The notes: generated by a model not told the origin, from the letters alone. 64,000 nucleotides of DNA from Pedobacter lusitanus (GCF_040026395.1 NZ_CP157278.1:3658001-3722000), one strand, 5' to 3'; shown: positions 45,020 to 53,420, numbered from the stretch's first letter. Numbers and translations are program-made.

Positions 45020-46273
45020 TTACTCTTCGTATTTTTTGAAAATTACTGATGCATTGTGACCACCAAAACCAAATGTGTTGCTTAATGCAGCACGAACTAG
45101 TCTTTTTTGTGGTTTATGAAACGTAAAATTCAATTTAGGGTCAAAAGCAGGATCGTCAGTGAAGTGGTTAATTGTTGGAGGTACAATGTCGTTTTGCACA
45201 GCAAGAATAGCAGCAATAGCCTCAACTGCACCAGCAGCACCTAAAAGGTGACCGGTCATTGATTTTGTAGAGCTGATGTTCAATTTGTAGGCATCTTCAC
45301 CAAATAAATTAACAATTGCACTTGTTTCACTGATATCTCCCAATGAGGTTGATGTTCCATGAACATTGATATAGTCAATGTCTCCGGTATTCATTCCTGC
45401 ATCTCTCAATGCATTCGTCATTACCATTTTAGCACCTAATCCCTGAGGATGCGGAGCCGTGATATGATTTGCATCTGCACTCATTCCTCCACCGACAAGC
45501 TCGGCGTAGATTTTTGCACCACGTGCTTTTGCATGTTCCAGTTCTTCAAGAATAATTGTACCGGCACCTTCTCCCGCTACAAATCCATCTCTGTCTTTAT
45601 CAAACGGTCTGGAAGCAGTTGAAGGATCGTCATTTCTTGTAGAAAGAGCGTGCATTGCGTTAAAACCACCAATACCAGCTTCGTTGATAATAGCTTCTGA
45701 ACCTCCGCTGATAATTACATCTGCCATATTAAGACGAATGTAGTTGAAAGCATCGATCATTGCATTAGTTGAAGAAGCACAGGCAGATACGGTAGCAAAG
45801 TTAGGGCCACGCAGGCCGTATTTTATAGAGATGTGCCCTGGAACGATGTCAATAATCATCTTTGGAATGAAAAACGGATTAATACGGGGAGTTCCATCAC
45901 CCGAAAAATAGTTTCTCATTTCTTCCAGAAATGTCTTAATACCACCAATACCAGTACCCCAGATAACGCCAACACGATTAGTGTCCATTTGCGAGAAGTC
46001 AAATCCCGCATCTTTCACCGCTTCGTCTGTTGATGCTATAGCGTATTGCACAAAAGGATCTAATTTTCGAGCTTCTTTTTTTTCTAAAAAGTCTTCAGGA
46101 TTGAAGTTTTTCAGCTCGCAGGCAAATTTTGTTTTGAATTTTTCTGTATCAAAACTTGTAATCGGCGCAGCGCCACTCACCCCTTTTAACAAATTATCCC
46201 AGAATTCTGGGATAGTATTGCCAATTGGAGTGAGTGCACCTAGACCTGTAACTACTACTCTTTTTAATTCCAT
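45020..46273 (-). CDS. fabF: Beta-ketoacyl-ACP synthase II
   Basis: 417 residues; condenses acyl-ACP with malonyl-ACP. Active-site Cys is in FATVSACASSTNAMIDAFNY, the His pair in INVHGTSTSLGDISETSAIV and SSTKSMTGHLLGAAGAVEAI, with LSNTFGFGGHNASVIFKKYE at the end. It follows acpP by 29 bases and is closer to KAS II than KAS I in length and the SMTGHLLGAAG motif. Confidence 0.96.
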   Translation of the reverse strand: MELKRVVVTGLGALTPIGNTIPEFWDNLLKGVSGAAPITSFDTEKFKTKFACELKNFNPEDFLEKKEARKLDPFVQYAIASTDEAVKDAGFDFSQMDTNRVGVIWGTGIGGIKTFLEEMRNYFSGDGTPRINPFFIPKMIIDIVPGHISIKYGLRGPNFATVSACASSTNAMIDAFNYIRLNMADVIISGGSEAIINEAGIGGFNAMHALSTRNDDPSTASRPFDKDRDGFVAGEGAGTIILEELEHAKARGAKIYAELVGGGMSADANHITAPHPQGLGAKMVMTNALRDAGMNTGDIDYINVHGTSTSLGDISETSAIVNLFGEDAYKLNISSTKSMTGHLLGAAGAVEAIAAILAVQNDIVPPTINHFTDDPAFDPKLNFTFHKPQKRLVRAALSNTFGFGGHNASVIFKKYEE

Positions 46274-46302
46274 TTATACGGATTATACGGAGGCCGTATG
46301 TT

Positions 46303-46539
46303 CTACTTTACGTTTTTCTCTAGATAAGCAATTGCTTGACCAACTGTACCGATAGTCTCAGCTTGATCATCAGGAATCGCTACATTGAATTCTTTTTCGA
46401 ATTCCATGATAAGTTCTACAGTATCCAAAGAATCCGCACCTAGGTCATTAGTGAAAGAAGCTTCTGGGGTAACCTCGCTCTCATCCACACCTAATTTTTC
46501 AACGATAATAGCCTTAACTCTTGAAGCAATATCAGACAT
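46303..46539 (-). CDS. acpP: Acyl carrier protein
   Basis: 78 residues from ATG 46539 ([20 protein letters not shown]). Phosphopantetheine site is Ser in [20 protein letters not shown]. The frame remains open 19 codons further upstream, but that extension crosses the promoter, so the ATG is chosen. First gene of acpP-fabF-rnc. Confidence 0.97.
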   Translation of the reverse strand: MSDIASRVKAIIVEKLGVDESEVTPEASFTNDLGADSLDTVELIMEFEKEFNVAIPDDQAETIGTVGQAIAYLEKNVK

Positions 46540-46573
46540 AATGTTATAATTTAATGGGTTAAATAATTCAGTG

Positions 46574-46604
46574 CAAAGAAAAATAAATTCTGACACATTT
46601 CAAA
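46574..46604 (-). promoter_or_regulatory. acpP promoter, -33/-7
   Basis: Minus strand TTTG (46604-46601), 19 bases, then TTTCTTTG (46581-46574), one mismatch to TAnnTTTG. It lies 35 bases before the acpP ATG. Confidence 0.55.
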
Positions 46605-46704
46605 TGTTTTTATTTCTCTGTCAATTTTAATGTTTTTATTTCAAATGATAAAGCAAAATTAGTTTTATAATTTCGTATCCTAAAATATATCTTACTTACC
46701 TGCT

Positions 46705-47124
46705 TTGAACAAAACCTATTTAAAACTTTCATTGGATCTTGATTTTGTCTTAATCGCAATCACAGCCTCTTTAAAGGATTATGTACTGTGTCATCAGATC
46801 AATACCAGGCTCAATTTAAATTTCGAAAAAGCTGAAGATCATGAGGTCTTTTTTAATGTAGATGAGGCTCCGCTGGCCTTTTCAAAATATTATTTTTATG
46901 TGGAACAGGGTGATAATGATTTTTTTATACTCGGTAACCGCAGCAGTGAAGGGTTCCTGATTCCTGAAATGAATAAAGTCGATTATTTCATGATTATTCA
47001 GGGCTATATTGACAAAGAAGACTTGAATTATATCATTTCTGGCTTAAACAAACTGCCTGATATTCAGGTTGCTGCGCAGATAGATCCCTTCAAGTTGAAG
47101 TCTAATGAGAATTTGGTAATATAA
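46705..47124 (+). CDS. IPExxxVDY family protein
   Basis: 139 residues. Contains the family-naming motif as IPEMNKVDYFMII near residue 95, and the typical opening KLSLDLDFVLIAITASLKDY with HQINTRLNLNFEKAEDHEVF. A small Bacteroidota-specific family without assigned function. The start is TTG 46705 (MNKTYLKLSLD); no ATG is available near. Located between acpP (divergent) and pyk in many relatives. Confidence 0.85.
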   Translation: MNKTYLKLSLDLDFVLIAITASLKDYVLCHQINTRLNLNFEKAEDHEVFFNVDEAPLAFSKYYFYVEQGDNDFFILGNRSSEGFLIPEMNKVDYFMIIQGYIDKEDLNYIISGLNKLPDIQVAAQIDPFKLKSNENLVI

Positions 47125-47138
47125 ATTTTATATGTAAG

Positions 47139-47161
47139 GTGTATGAAATACACTATATTTG
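47139..47161 (+). promoter_or_regulatory. pyk promoter -7 box with adjoining inverted repeat
   Basis: TATATTTG (47154-47161) is an exact -7 match about 100 bases before pyk. Immediately upstream, GTGTAT-GAA-ATACAC (47139-47153) is a perfect 6-bp inverted repeat filling part of the -33/-7 spacer, a natural place for an operator. Confidence 0.45.
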
Positions 47162-47197
47162 AATCTGACATTATTTAGTTAAATAACAGAATTAACC

Positions 47198-47242
47198 AGA
47201 CTAACAGTGGTTTTTAGTGCTAAAACCTTCTTTTGTTAGTCT
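47198..47242 (+). promoter_or_regulatory. Stem-loop in the pyk leader
   Basis: Outer stem AGACTAAC (47198-47205) with GTTAGTCT (47235-47242), inner stem GGTTTTTAG (47209-47217) with CTAAAACC (47220-47227), one bulged T. It ends 20 bases before the pyk ATG and could affect translation or stability. No known riboswitch match. Confidence 0.4.
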
Positions 47243-47262
47243 TAACAAATAAAATAACTCAA

Positions 47263-48693
47263 ATGAAACCCTTTCATTCCAGAACAAAAATTGTAGCCAC
47301 GCTAGGTCCGGCCTCAGCAAAACCAGATGTTTTATTAAGCATGTTTAATGCTGGATTAGATGTTTGCAGACTTAACTTTTCACATGGTTCACAGGCTGAT
47401 CACCAGGAAGTCCTGGATACGATCCGTACAATCAATAAAAAACACAATTATAACGTTGGTATTTTAGCTGATTTACAAGGACCTAAAATCAGAATCGGAA
47501 TTGTTAAAGATGGTGGTATACACTTAGTTAATGGAAGCCGTACAATCATTACAACCAAAGAATGTATCGGAAATGAAGAGCGTATTTATATCACTTATAC
47601 CAGCTTTCCAAAGGATGTAAAACCAGGAGAAATTATCCTTCTGGATGATGGAAAATTGCAAATGAGAGTGGTGGAAACCAATTATGAAGATGAGGTTGTG
47701 TGTGAGGTTGTTCATGGTGGTATTTTAACTTCCAGAAAAGGTGTAAACTTACCAAACACTAAAGTTTCAATTCCATCTTTAACTATCGAAGACCGTAAAA
47801 ATCTTGATTTTGTACTGGAGAACGATGTAGACTGGATTGGTCTTTCGTTTGTTCGTAACGCTGCTGATATTGTAGAGTTAAAAGATATTATCAAACAAAG
47901 GAATAAAGGTGCAAGAGTAATTGCAAAAATTGAAAAACCTGAGGCAATTGATAACATTGATGAAATTATTGCGGTTTCTGATGGTATCATGGTTGCCCGT
48001 GGTGACCTTGGTGTTGAAATGCCAATGGAAGAAGTTCCATTATTGCAGAAAATGATTGTTCAGAAGTGTATAGCTGCTTCGAAGCCGGTAATTATTGCTA
48101 CCCAGATGCTGGAAAGTATGATTACTACTCCAAGACCAACACGTGCAGAGGTGAATGACGTAGCCAACTCAGTATTGGATGGAGCTGATGCAGTGATGCT
48201 AAGTGGTGAAACTTCTGTTGGAGAGTTTCCGCTGATCGTTATTGAAACGATGCAGAAAATTATTCAGAACATTGAGACAAACAATTATCCGTTTAACCCG
48301 GAAAAATCTCTGAAAGCTGATTCTGAAACTTTCTTAAGTGATGCAATCTGTGATTCTGCCTGTATTTTAGCTAAACAAACAAACGCTAAAGGTATTGTTT
48401 CCATGACTGTGAGCGGTTATACTGCTTTCGAGATTTCAAGTCACAGGCCAAAAGCTTTGACTTATATTTTCACAAATAACAGACAATTATTGAATACTTT
48501 AAGTCTGGTATGGGGTGTTCAGGCATTCTTTTATGATAAGTTTGAAAGTACTGATGAAACTATTTTAGATGTAAATAGTTTGCTGGTTAAAATGAAACTG
48601 ATTAAAAAAGGCGATACTTTGATCAATACTGCTGCAATTCCTATGGAAAGCAAAGGTAAAACGAACATGTTAAAAGTTACTGTTATTGATTAA
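47263..48693 (+). CDS. pyk: Pyruvate kinase
   Basis: 476 residues from ATG 47263 (MKPFHSRTKIVATLGPASAK); the frame is open ten codons upstream from a TTG inside the leader hairpin and is not favoured. Final step of glycolysis, PEP to pyruvate with ATP. Signature IARIEKPEAID-like AKIEKPEAIDNIDEIIAVSD, MVARGDLGVEMP, ATQMLESMITTPRPTRAEVN and DVANSVLDGADAVMLSGETS are complete. Upstream leader has a promoter with operator-like repeat and a stem-loop, suggesting control. Confidence 0.96.
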   Translation: MKPFHSRTKIVATLGPASAKPDVLLSMFNAGLDVCRLNFSHGSQADHQEVLDTIRTINKKHNYNVGILADLQGPKIRIGIVKDGGIHLVNGSRTIITTKECIGNEERIYITYTSFPKDVKPGEIILLDDGKLQMRVVETNYEDEVVCEVVHGGILTSRKGVNLPNTKVSIPSLTIEDRKNLDFVLENDVDWIGLSFVRNAADIVELKDIIKQRNKGARVIAKIEKPEAIDNIDEIIAVSDGIMVARGDLGVEMPMEEVPLLQKMIVQKCIAASKPVIIATQMLESMITTPRPTRAEVNDVANSVLDGADAVMLSGETSVGEFPLIVIETMQKIIQNIETNNYPFNPEKSLKADSETFLSDAICDSACILAKQTNAKGIVSMTVSGYTAFEISSHRPKALTYIFTNNRQLLNTLSLVWGVQAFFYDKFESTDETILDVNSLLVKMKLIKKGDTLINTAAIPMESKGKTNMLKVTVID

Positions 48694-48739
48694 TTTATAA
48701 AAATAAGGCGGGCTCAGGTTTAACAATCAAAAAAAATAC

Positions 48740-48747
48740 TACTTTTG
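48740..48747 (+). promoter_or_regulatory. -7 box of tRNA-Ser
   Basis: TACTTTTG, exact TAnnTTTG, 12 bases before the mature 5' end; TTTA 17 bases upstream may be a -33 element. Confidence 0.55.
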
Positions 48748-48759
48748 CAACCCGGAATT

Positions 48760-48850
48760 GGAGAGGTGTCCGAGTGGTTGAAGGAGCACGCCTGGAAAGT
48801 GTGTATACCTCAAAAGGGTATCGAGGGTTCGAATCCCTCTCTCTCCGCCA
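48760..48850 (+). tRNA. tRNA-Ser (anticodon GGA)
   Basis: 91 nucleotides including encoded CCA. Acceptor GGAGAGG/TCTCTCC with one G-U, anticodon stem CACGC/GTGTG with loop CTGGAAA giving anticodon GGA (Ser), a long class II variable arm (TACCTCAAAAGGGTA) and T arm GAGGG-TTCGAAT-CCCTC. Reads UCC and UCU codons. Downstream structured element starts at the base after CCA. Confidence 0.95.
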
Positions 48851-49052
48851 GCATAAATGCTGCTTGTCTGAAAGACAAGTAGCATTTATAGTTTAGCGCA
48901 GGCCCGAACTCTTCAGTTCAGGAGCCTGTACTAAACTATAAATGCGTACGAGCGCAGCTAATCCCTTGAAGGGGACGCTCTGGAGGGTAATCACTTAACC
49001 AAGCCGTATAAGGAATCGTAACAGACAGTATCCGGGCGATCAGAACGAGGCC
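48851..49052 (+). other. Chain of stem-loops downstream of tRNA-Ser with alternative pairings
   Basis: About 200 bases with no gene. Hairpin 1 (48853-48889): 17 pairs, one G-U, loop GAA. Its 3' arm (48882-48896, GCATTTATAGTTTAG) is also an exact complement of 48931-48945, giving a competing hairpin 2 with inner CAGGC/GCCTG and GAACT/AGTTC stems. Hairpin 3 (48950-48980): GAGCG/CGCTC with an inner TCCC/GGGA stem. No T run follows. It directly abuts the tRNA CCA end and would be co-transcribed. Could be a ncRNA, 3' processing element or multicopy repeat; no known family recognised. Confidence 0.55.
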
Positions 49053-50123
49053 TTATCCCCTTAAATAAGCACTAGTCTCCTCAATCAAAGATTCCATCAG
49101 CTCACGGGCTTTGGTATGTTTTAGTAACGGAGCAATTTGTCCTCCCCAAAAAAAAATCATATCCCATTTTTCCTGTGCTATTGCTGCTTTTCGCAAAGGC
49201 GACATAAAAGTGCTTTGCAAAGGAAATGGCAGTATATCCGCTTCTCTATGGACCGTATCTCTGGCTATTCGACTGGTAATTCCCCGGCCTAATCTGCCGG
49301 TATAGGCTCGTGAAAGGGTAGTGTATCTGGCTGCATCTGAGAATAACATTTGTCTGTGAACAGGCAGCGCATTTGATTCGTCTGTAGCCAGAAATGCAGT
49401 GCCAATCTGAGCTGCATCAGCACCTAATGTCATTGCAGCCGCAATACCCTTACCATTCGCGATACCACCCGCAGCAATGACAGGAATCTTAACTTTTTCT
49501 TTAATAAGCTGCAGCAAGACAAATGTACCAGTAAGAGAGGATTCTGCAGGAGCAAGGAATGAAGTCCGGTGACCACCAGCTTCAAAACCTGAAGCGATAA
49601 CCATATCCACACCTTCATTTTCCAGAAAAATTGCTTCATCCAGTGTCGTTGCTGTTCCAATAGTCACAATTTTTAACCTGCGGCATTGTTCTAACACATC
49701 TGCCGATGGCACACCAAACATAAAGCTGAAAACCTGAGGACGAATATCCAGTATCACTTCCATCTGGTTTTCAAAACGTGTTTGAAAGGGGCCGGGTTTT
49801 TCCGGTAATGCTATTCCAAGCTCATCAAAGTAAGGTTGGAATAGCGTTCTCGTGCTTTCATATTGTTCATCAGCTATTATATCTGTATCACTATCGGAGA
49901 CCCATAAATTGATATTGTAAGGTTTGTTGGTTGCGTCCCTGATCTGCCGGTCTGCATCAATGATTTCCTGCGGACTTAACGTGTAAGCGCCATAGCCACC
50001 TAAGCCGCCCAGGTTCGATACTGTTGCTACCAGTTCAACAGAGGAGAGGTTTCCTCCAAATGGGCCTTGCAGGATCGGATATTGAATTCCCAATATTTCA
50101 GACGCTTTTGTTTTATACCACAT
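49053..50123 (-). CDS. Nitronate monooxygenase family FMN protein
   Basis: 356 residues. FMN TIM barrel: LGIQYPILQGPFGGNLSSVE, SNLGGLGGYGAYTLSPQEI, VDMVIASGFEAGGHRTSF (the conserved GxEAGGH), IPVIAAGGIANGKGIAAAMT and LGADAAQIGTAFLATDES. Oxidises nitronates or acts as related NAD(P)H-quinone/enoyl oxidoreductase; the family is often over-annotated. Last gene of a five-gene minus-strand operon with NTF2-like, SDR, tautomerase and YceI, spacing 5 bases from the previous. Confidence 0.88.
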   Translation of the reverse strand: MWYKTKASEILGIQYPILQGPFGGNLSSVELVATVSNLGGLGGYGAYTLSPQEIIDADRQIRDATNKPYNINLWVSDSDTDIIADEQYESTRTLFQPYFDELGIALPEKPGPFQTRFENQMEVILDIRPQVFSFMFGVPSADVLEQCRRLKIVTIGTATTLDEAIFLENEGVDMVIASGFEAGGHRTSFLAPAESSLTGTFVLLQLIKEKVKIPVIAAGGIANGKGIAAAMTLGADAAQIGTAFLATDESNALPVHRQMLFSDAARYTTLSRAYTGRLGRGITSRIARDTVHREADILPFPLQSTFMSPLRKAAIAQEKWDMIFFWGGQIAPLLKHTKARELMESLIEETSAYLRG

Positions 50124-50128
50124 GAGTT

Positions 50129-50509
50129 TTATTTGTTAACGTCACTGATCATTTTATTTACAATGAGCCATTTACTATCAATTTTATGAAAAGATAAGAA
50201 CTCATGATAGTTAAAATCATACATTTTTACTTTTACTTCTGCTATGGCAATGGATTGAATAACATTGATAGCCACTATATCGCCCTTAAATGGGCTGGCC
50301 AGGTCTTTCGGACTCTGGCGGTTTGCAACGGCATCGAGATAATCAATCAGTGTTTTAGCATAAGGCAGCCCCTTAACATCGCCAAACAATAGCGCGCCGG
50401 GATTAAACACCTGGCTCAGCATATCCACATTACCTTCATATATCCCTTTAAAATAATAGTCCTGAAGTGCTTGTGAAATAGCTGTCTGGTCACTTTTTTT
50501 AGTTTCCAT
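50129..50509 (-). CDS. NTF2-like / SnoaL-type protein
   Basis: 126 residues, cone-shaped NTF2-like fold. It matches the putative lumazine-binding/NTF2-like family pattern: ISQALQDYYFKGIYEGNVDM, LSQVFNPGALLFGDVKGLPY, DFNYHEFLSFHKIDSKWLIV. Such proteins bind small hydrophobic ligands; no catalytic residues are assigned. Seven bases after the SDR gene in the same operon. Confidence 0.75.
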   Translation of the reverse strand: METKKSDQTAISQALQDYYFKGIYEGNVDMLSQVFNPGALLFGDVKGLPYAKTLIDYLDAVANRQSPKDLASPFKGDIVAINVIQSIAIAEVKVKMYDFNYHEFLSFHKIDSKWLIVNKMISDVNK

Positions 50510-50516
50510 TTTTAGA

Positions 50517-51251
50517 TCAATTTAAGTTGTGTCCTGCCCCCATACCTCCATCTACATTGATGATCGCGCCACTGATAAAATTACTTTTGGCTATGGTATA
50601 AACCATTTCCGCGATGTCTTCTACCTCACCAATGCGGTTCAATAAATGTATACCTGCACTTTGATCTGCATCTTCGCCATGCATTGGTGTCCGGATAACA
50701 CCAGGAGCAACAGTATTGACACGAATATTGTTTTTACTGAATTCGGCAGCTAATTGCAGTGTAAGCGCATGAATAGCTCCCTTGCTTGAGATTGGTGCAG
50801 TTGCGGGTGCTCCGCCCAGTGCGTGATCAACAAGAGGTGTACCAATGTTGATGACCACACCTCCATGTTGTTTAACCATTTGCGGAATTACGGCCTGTGT
50901 TGTGAAAAATGTACCTTTCAGGTTAGTATCCAGAAAGCGGTCAAGATAAGCTTCATCAACTTCCAGAAATGCTTTGGTTTCGAAAATACCTGCATTGTTG
51001 ATCAATACGTCTGCCGAGCCGAATTTTTCAATTGCAGCTGAAACTAATCTTTTGCCGGTTGTCTTATCACTTACATTGCCGGCTATCATAACCAGGTTCT
51101 CACCTCCGCCAAGTTCCCGATATGCTTTTTCCAGTTTATCCTGTGAGCTGGAATTAATCACTACGTTATCTCCCTTTTTTAAAAAGTAGTCTGCTATCTC
51201 TTTTCCAATGCCGGAAGATGCTCCGGTAACGATAATCGTTTGTTTTTTCAT
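50517..51251 (-). CDS. SDR-family protein lacking the catalytic Tyr
   Basis: 244 residues, classical SDR fold: IIVTGASSGIGKEIADYF, NNAGIFETKAFLEVDEAYLD, RVNTVAPGVIRTPMHG and a C-terminal AIINVDGGMGAG. The usual Ser and Tyr-x3-Lys are replaced: VINIGTPLVDHALGG then APISSKGAIHAL, so Pro is at the position of the Tyr while the Lys remains. Either a non-standard mechanism, a regulatory SDR, or a subfamily with different catalysis. Between the tautomerase (4-base gap) and NTF2-like genes. Confidence 0.82.
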   Translation of the reverse strand: MKKQTIIVTGASSGIGKEIADYFLKKGDNVVINSSSQDKLEKAYRELGGGENLVMIAGNVSDKTTGKRLVSAAIEKFGSADVLINNAGIFETKAFLEVDEAYLDRFLDTNLKGTFFTTQAVIPQMVKQHGGVVINIGTPLVDHALGGAPATAPISSKGAIHALTLQLAAEFSKNNIRVNTVAPGVIRTPMHGEDADQSAGIHLLNRIGEVEDIAEMVYTIAKSNFISGAIINVDGGMGAGHNLN

Positions 51252-51255
51252 GACC

Positions 51256-51474
51256 TTATTTTTTATCAGCTGTTACACTTTTTTCTCTTAATACTGACAC
51301 CTGATCACCTGCATAACCCCAGTTATCCAGATCAATTTCTTTAATGACCACATGTGTCAGGTGCGGATCTTTATTAAGTGTATTGCTAACCAGGTCAGTT
51401 ACCCCTTTGATGAGTATTTGTTTTTGTTCTCTTGTAACGCCTTCGCGGGTTACTTCTATTTTAATGTATGGCAT
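51256..51474 (-). CDS. 4-oxalocrotonate tautomerase family protein
   Basis: 72 residues. The mature N-terminal proline (Met-Pro1 in MPYIKIEVTREGVTREQKQI) is the catalytic base of the tautomerase superfamily; KEIDLDNWGYAGDQVSVLRE follows as in dmpI-type enzymes. Substrate unknown. Part of the stress-type operon, 11 bases after the YceI gene. Confidence 0.85.
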   Translation of the reverse strand: MPYIKIEVTREGVTREQKQILIKGVTDLVSNTLNKDPHLTHVVIKEIDLDNWGYAGDQVSVLREKSVTADKK

Positions 51475-51485
51475 GGTCTTAATTT

Positions 51486-52022
51486 TTAAGCTAAAATATT
51501 CTCTTTTACGGCTCTTGCAGTAACTTTTACATCAAGGTCAAAATCATTATAGATCAGCGTATCGCCAAGGTCTTTAAAGAAATTTCCTGAACGGAATTTC
51601 ATATCGTATCTGGTACGGTCTATAACCAGTTTTCCGGATGCAAAAAGCATATCCCCGTCAACATTTACAATAGCGGTGAAACTGATCGGGTGAGTAATGC
51701 CCTTGATGGTCAGATGAGCTTCAATCTGGTTTTCTGATACAGAAATGATGCAGAGTAATGCTTCGGGGTATTTTTCACTGGAGAAGAAGTCTTCTGAAGC
51801 CAGATGGCCTGCAAACTGTGCATTCGTGGCAGGATCGGTTACGTCCAGAATTTTGATAGAAGCGGTGTCAATAATAAATTCACCGCCGGTAAGTTTGCCA
51901 CCTGTTAAAATTAGTGAACCCGCTTTAACATCGATGGTTCCATGATGCGCGCCGGTAACTTTTCTGCCTACCCAGTCCAGGTGACTTTGGGTACCTGAGA
52001 TTTCAAATTTTTGAGTTTCCAT
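51486..52022 (-). CDS. YceI family lipid-binding-like protein
   Basis: 178 residues of the YceI beta-barrel family, which binds polyisoprenoid or amphiphilic ligands. Family motifs: SHLDWVGRKVTGAHHGTIDV, SLILTGGKLTGGEFIIDTASI, HLASEDFFSSEKYPEA (the HxxSxDFFxxxxYP pattern) and AHLTIKGITHPISFTAIV. No signal peptide is apparent, so this copy is probably cytoplasmic. First gene of the operon; two Crp-type sites lie directly upstream. Confidence 0.88.
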   Translation of the reverse strand: METQKFEISGTQSHLDWVGRKVTGAHHGTIDVKAGSLILTGGKLTGGEFIIDTASIKILDVTDPATNAQFAGHLASEDFFSSEKYPEALLCIISVSENQIEAHLTIKGITHPISFTAIVNVDGDMLFASGKLVIDRTRYDMKFRSGNFFKDLGDTLIYNDFDLDVKVTARAVKENILA

Positions 52023-52047
52023 TTTTCTTTATGTATTAATTACAACA

Positions 52048-52129
52048 CAAAGTTGGGGAGGAAATGCAAGCAAAGCGTGTGACCAGGATCACATTCAAAG
52101 AAGAAAGGATTTATGTGATCTGCATCACT
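52048..52129 (-). promoter_or_regulatory. YceI-operon promoter with two CRP-type sites
   Basis: TGTGACCAGGATCACA (52078-52093) is a perfect TGTGA-N6-TCACA palindrome; TGTGATCTGCATCACT (52114-52129) matches 9 of 10 half-site bases and overlaps the stop of the upstream Crp gene. A -7-like CAACTTTG (minus, 52055-52048; one mismatch) puts the likely start near 52042, so the perfect site centres near -43, the class II activator position. Arrangement is read from sequence; binding is inferred. Confidence 0.75.
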
Positions 52130-52703
52130 TCCCGTGCTGATAGAGGCGGCTTAGTGTTTCTCTTGAAACACCAAGATATGCAGCAATCAGGTTTTTAGGT
52201 ACCATATTATAAAGTTCGGGGTAAAGTTTCATGAGGTCCTCATAACGACTTCTGACGTTATCATTCATCAGTGAAAGCAGCCTTTTCTGGCTGGCGACAT
52301 AACCTTTGTTGGTACGCCAGCGGAAAAAATATTCCATAGGATGCAATTCTTTACAAAGCTTTTCCCGGTCCTCATTTGATAAGCAGAATACTTCAGCATC
52401 AGTAATGCAATCTAAATTGATAGTTGCTCTGGAATTACTGTAAAGTGCATTGAAATCCGAAGCCCACCAGGTAGGCATTGCAAACTGAAGGATAAACATT
52501 TTAAGATCATCATTAAGATAAAAAGACTTCAGGCATCCTGAAAGCACAAAATACTCACTGTCCACTTTGTCACCGGCAGCTATAATGGTTTGTCCTTTTT
52601 TAAACGATTTTAGTTTAAAATGTGAAAAAACATAACTGTACTGATCGTCAGTTAAGGATACTGTTTTTGCGATATGATCTTTTAAGATTTCTTCAGGTAA
52701 CAT
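52125..52703 (-). CDS. Crp/Fnr family regulator (paralog 1)
   Basis: 192 residues: N-terminal cyclic-nucleotide-binding-type beta-barrel (FKKGQTIIAAGDKVDSEYFV, LSGCLKSFYLNDDLKMFILQ) and a C-terminal winged helix with AYLGVSRETLSRL. The recognition helix residues Arg181, Glu182 and Arg186 match those used by E. coli CRP to read TGTGA. No N-terminal FNR cysteine cluster. Directly upstream of the YceI operon and its TGTGA sites, same strand. About 50 percent similar to the second paralog at 53421. Confidence 0.9.
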   Translation of the reverse strand: MLPEEILKDHIAKTVSLTDDQYSYVFSHFKLKSFKKGQTIIAAGDKVDSEYFVLSGCLKSFYLNDDLKMFILQFAMPTWWASDFNALYSNSRATINLDCITDAEVFCLSNEDREKLCKELHPMEYFFRWRTNKGYVASQKRLLSLMNDNVRSRYEDLMKLYPELYNMVPKNLIAAYLGVSRETLSRLYQHGK

Positions 52704-52858
52704 CGGGATAAAAGTAGTTACAAAAGTTTCAATAAAAAACTAATGATTTTCCCGGTTATTGCGTGGTACATTTAAAAGAATAACAATGGTGTATTTTATA
52801 CTGAATACTTTAATTTAGCTAAGGTAACTCATCATGCATTTTGTGAAAATAGTGAAAT

Positions 52859-53416
52859 ATGAAAGAGATTTACGATGATATAGTTACTCCCCGGTTATTA
52901 TTGCGTCTGATCAGTGCAGAAGCGGTCAGAGCCTGTTTGAATAATGACATTGGCTCTGCTGAACGAATTCTTGGCGTGTCAATCACTGAGGATATTTCAG
53001 CTCATCTCAGCGGCTTTAGATACGGTCAGAAACAATTGAAAACAGATCCGCTGTATCAGCGCTGGTCAGCAAGGGCAATTGTATTGTCAGATCAAATGAC
53101 CATGATTGGTCTTATCCGTTTTCACAGCAGACCTGATCCGGAATACATTTATGAATATGGGAGAGATGCTGCTGAACTGGGATATCGTATATTTGCTGCT
53201 TACCGTCAGCGTGGCTATGCAACAGAAGCAGTAAAGGCTATAATGGACTGGGCACAGCAGGAATTTGGGACCTCACGTTTCCTCGCTTCTGTATCTCCTG
53301 ATAATATACCCTCTCTGCGGCTTGTTTCTCATTTTGGTTTTAAGAAAGTAGACGAGATAATGGACGATATTGATGGTATAGAACAGGTGTTTTTGCGCAT
53401 TGCCGATAAAAAATAA
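52859..53416 (+). CDS. GNAT (RimJ/RimL-type) acetyltransferase
   Basis: 185 residues. Opening TPRLLLRLISAEAVRACLNN is typical of RimJ/RimL/AAC-type GNAT proteins. The CoA-binding part ELGYRIFAAYRQRGYATEAV, then KAIMDWAQQEFGTSRFLASV and SPDNIPSLRLVSHFGFKKV is complete, including the Q/R-x-x-G-x-A/G loop. Acceptor unknown (protein N-terminus, amino acid, or drug). Ends 4 bases before the second Crp gene; the two are on one transcript. Confidence 0.87.
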   Translation: MKEIYDDIVTPRLLLRLISAEAVRACLNNDIGSAERILGVSITEDISAHLSGFRYGQKQLKTDPLYQRWSARAIVLSDQMTMIGLIRFHSRPDPEYIYEYGRDAAELGYRIFAAYRQRGYATEAVKAIMDWAQQEFGTSRFLASVSPDNIPSLRLVSHFGFKKVDEIMDDIDGIEQVFLRIADKK

Positions 53417-53420
53417 TAGA

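Noticed and set aside
46540..46596. 19-codon N-terminal extension of ACP
   Set aside because: Crosses the -7 box and is absent from the ACP family; the ATG at 46539 is normal.
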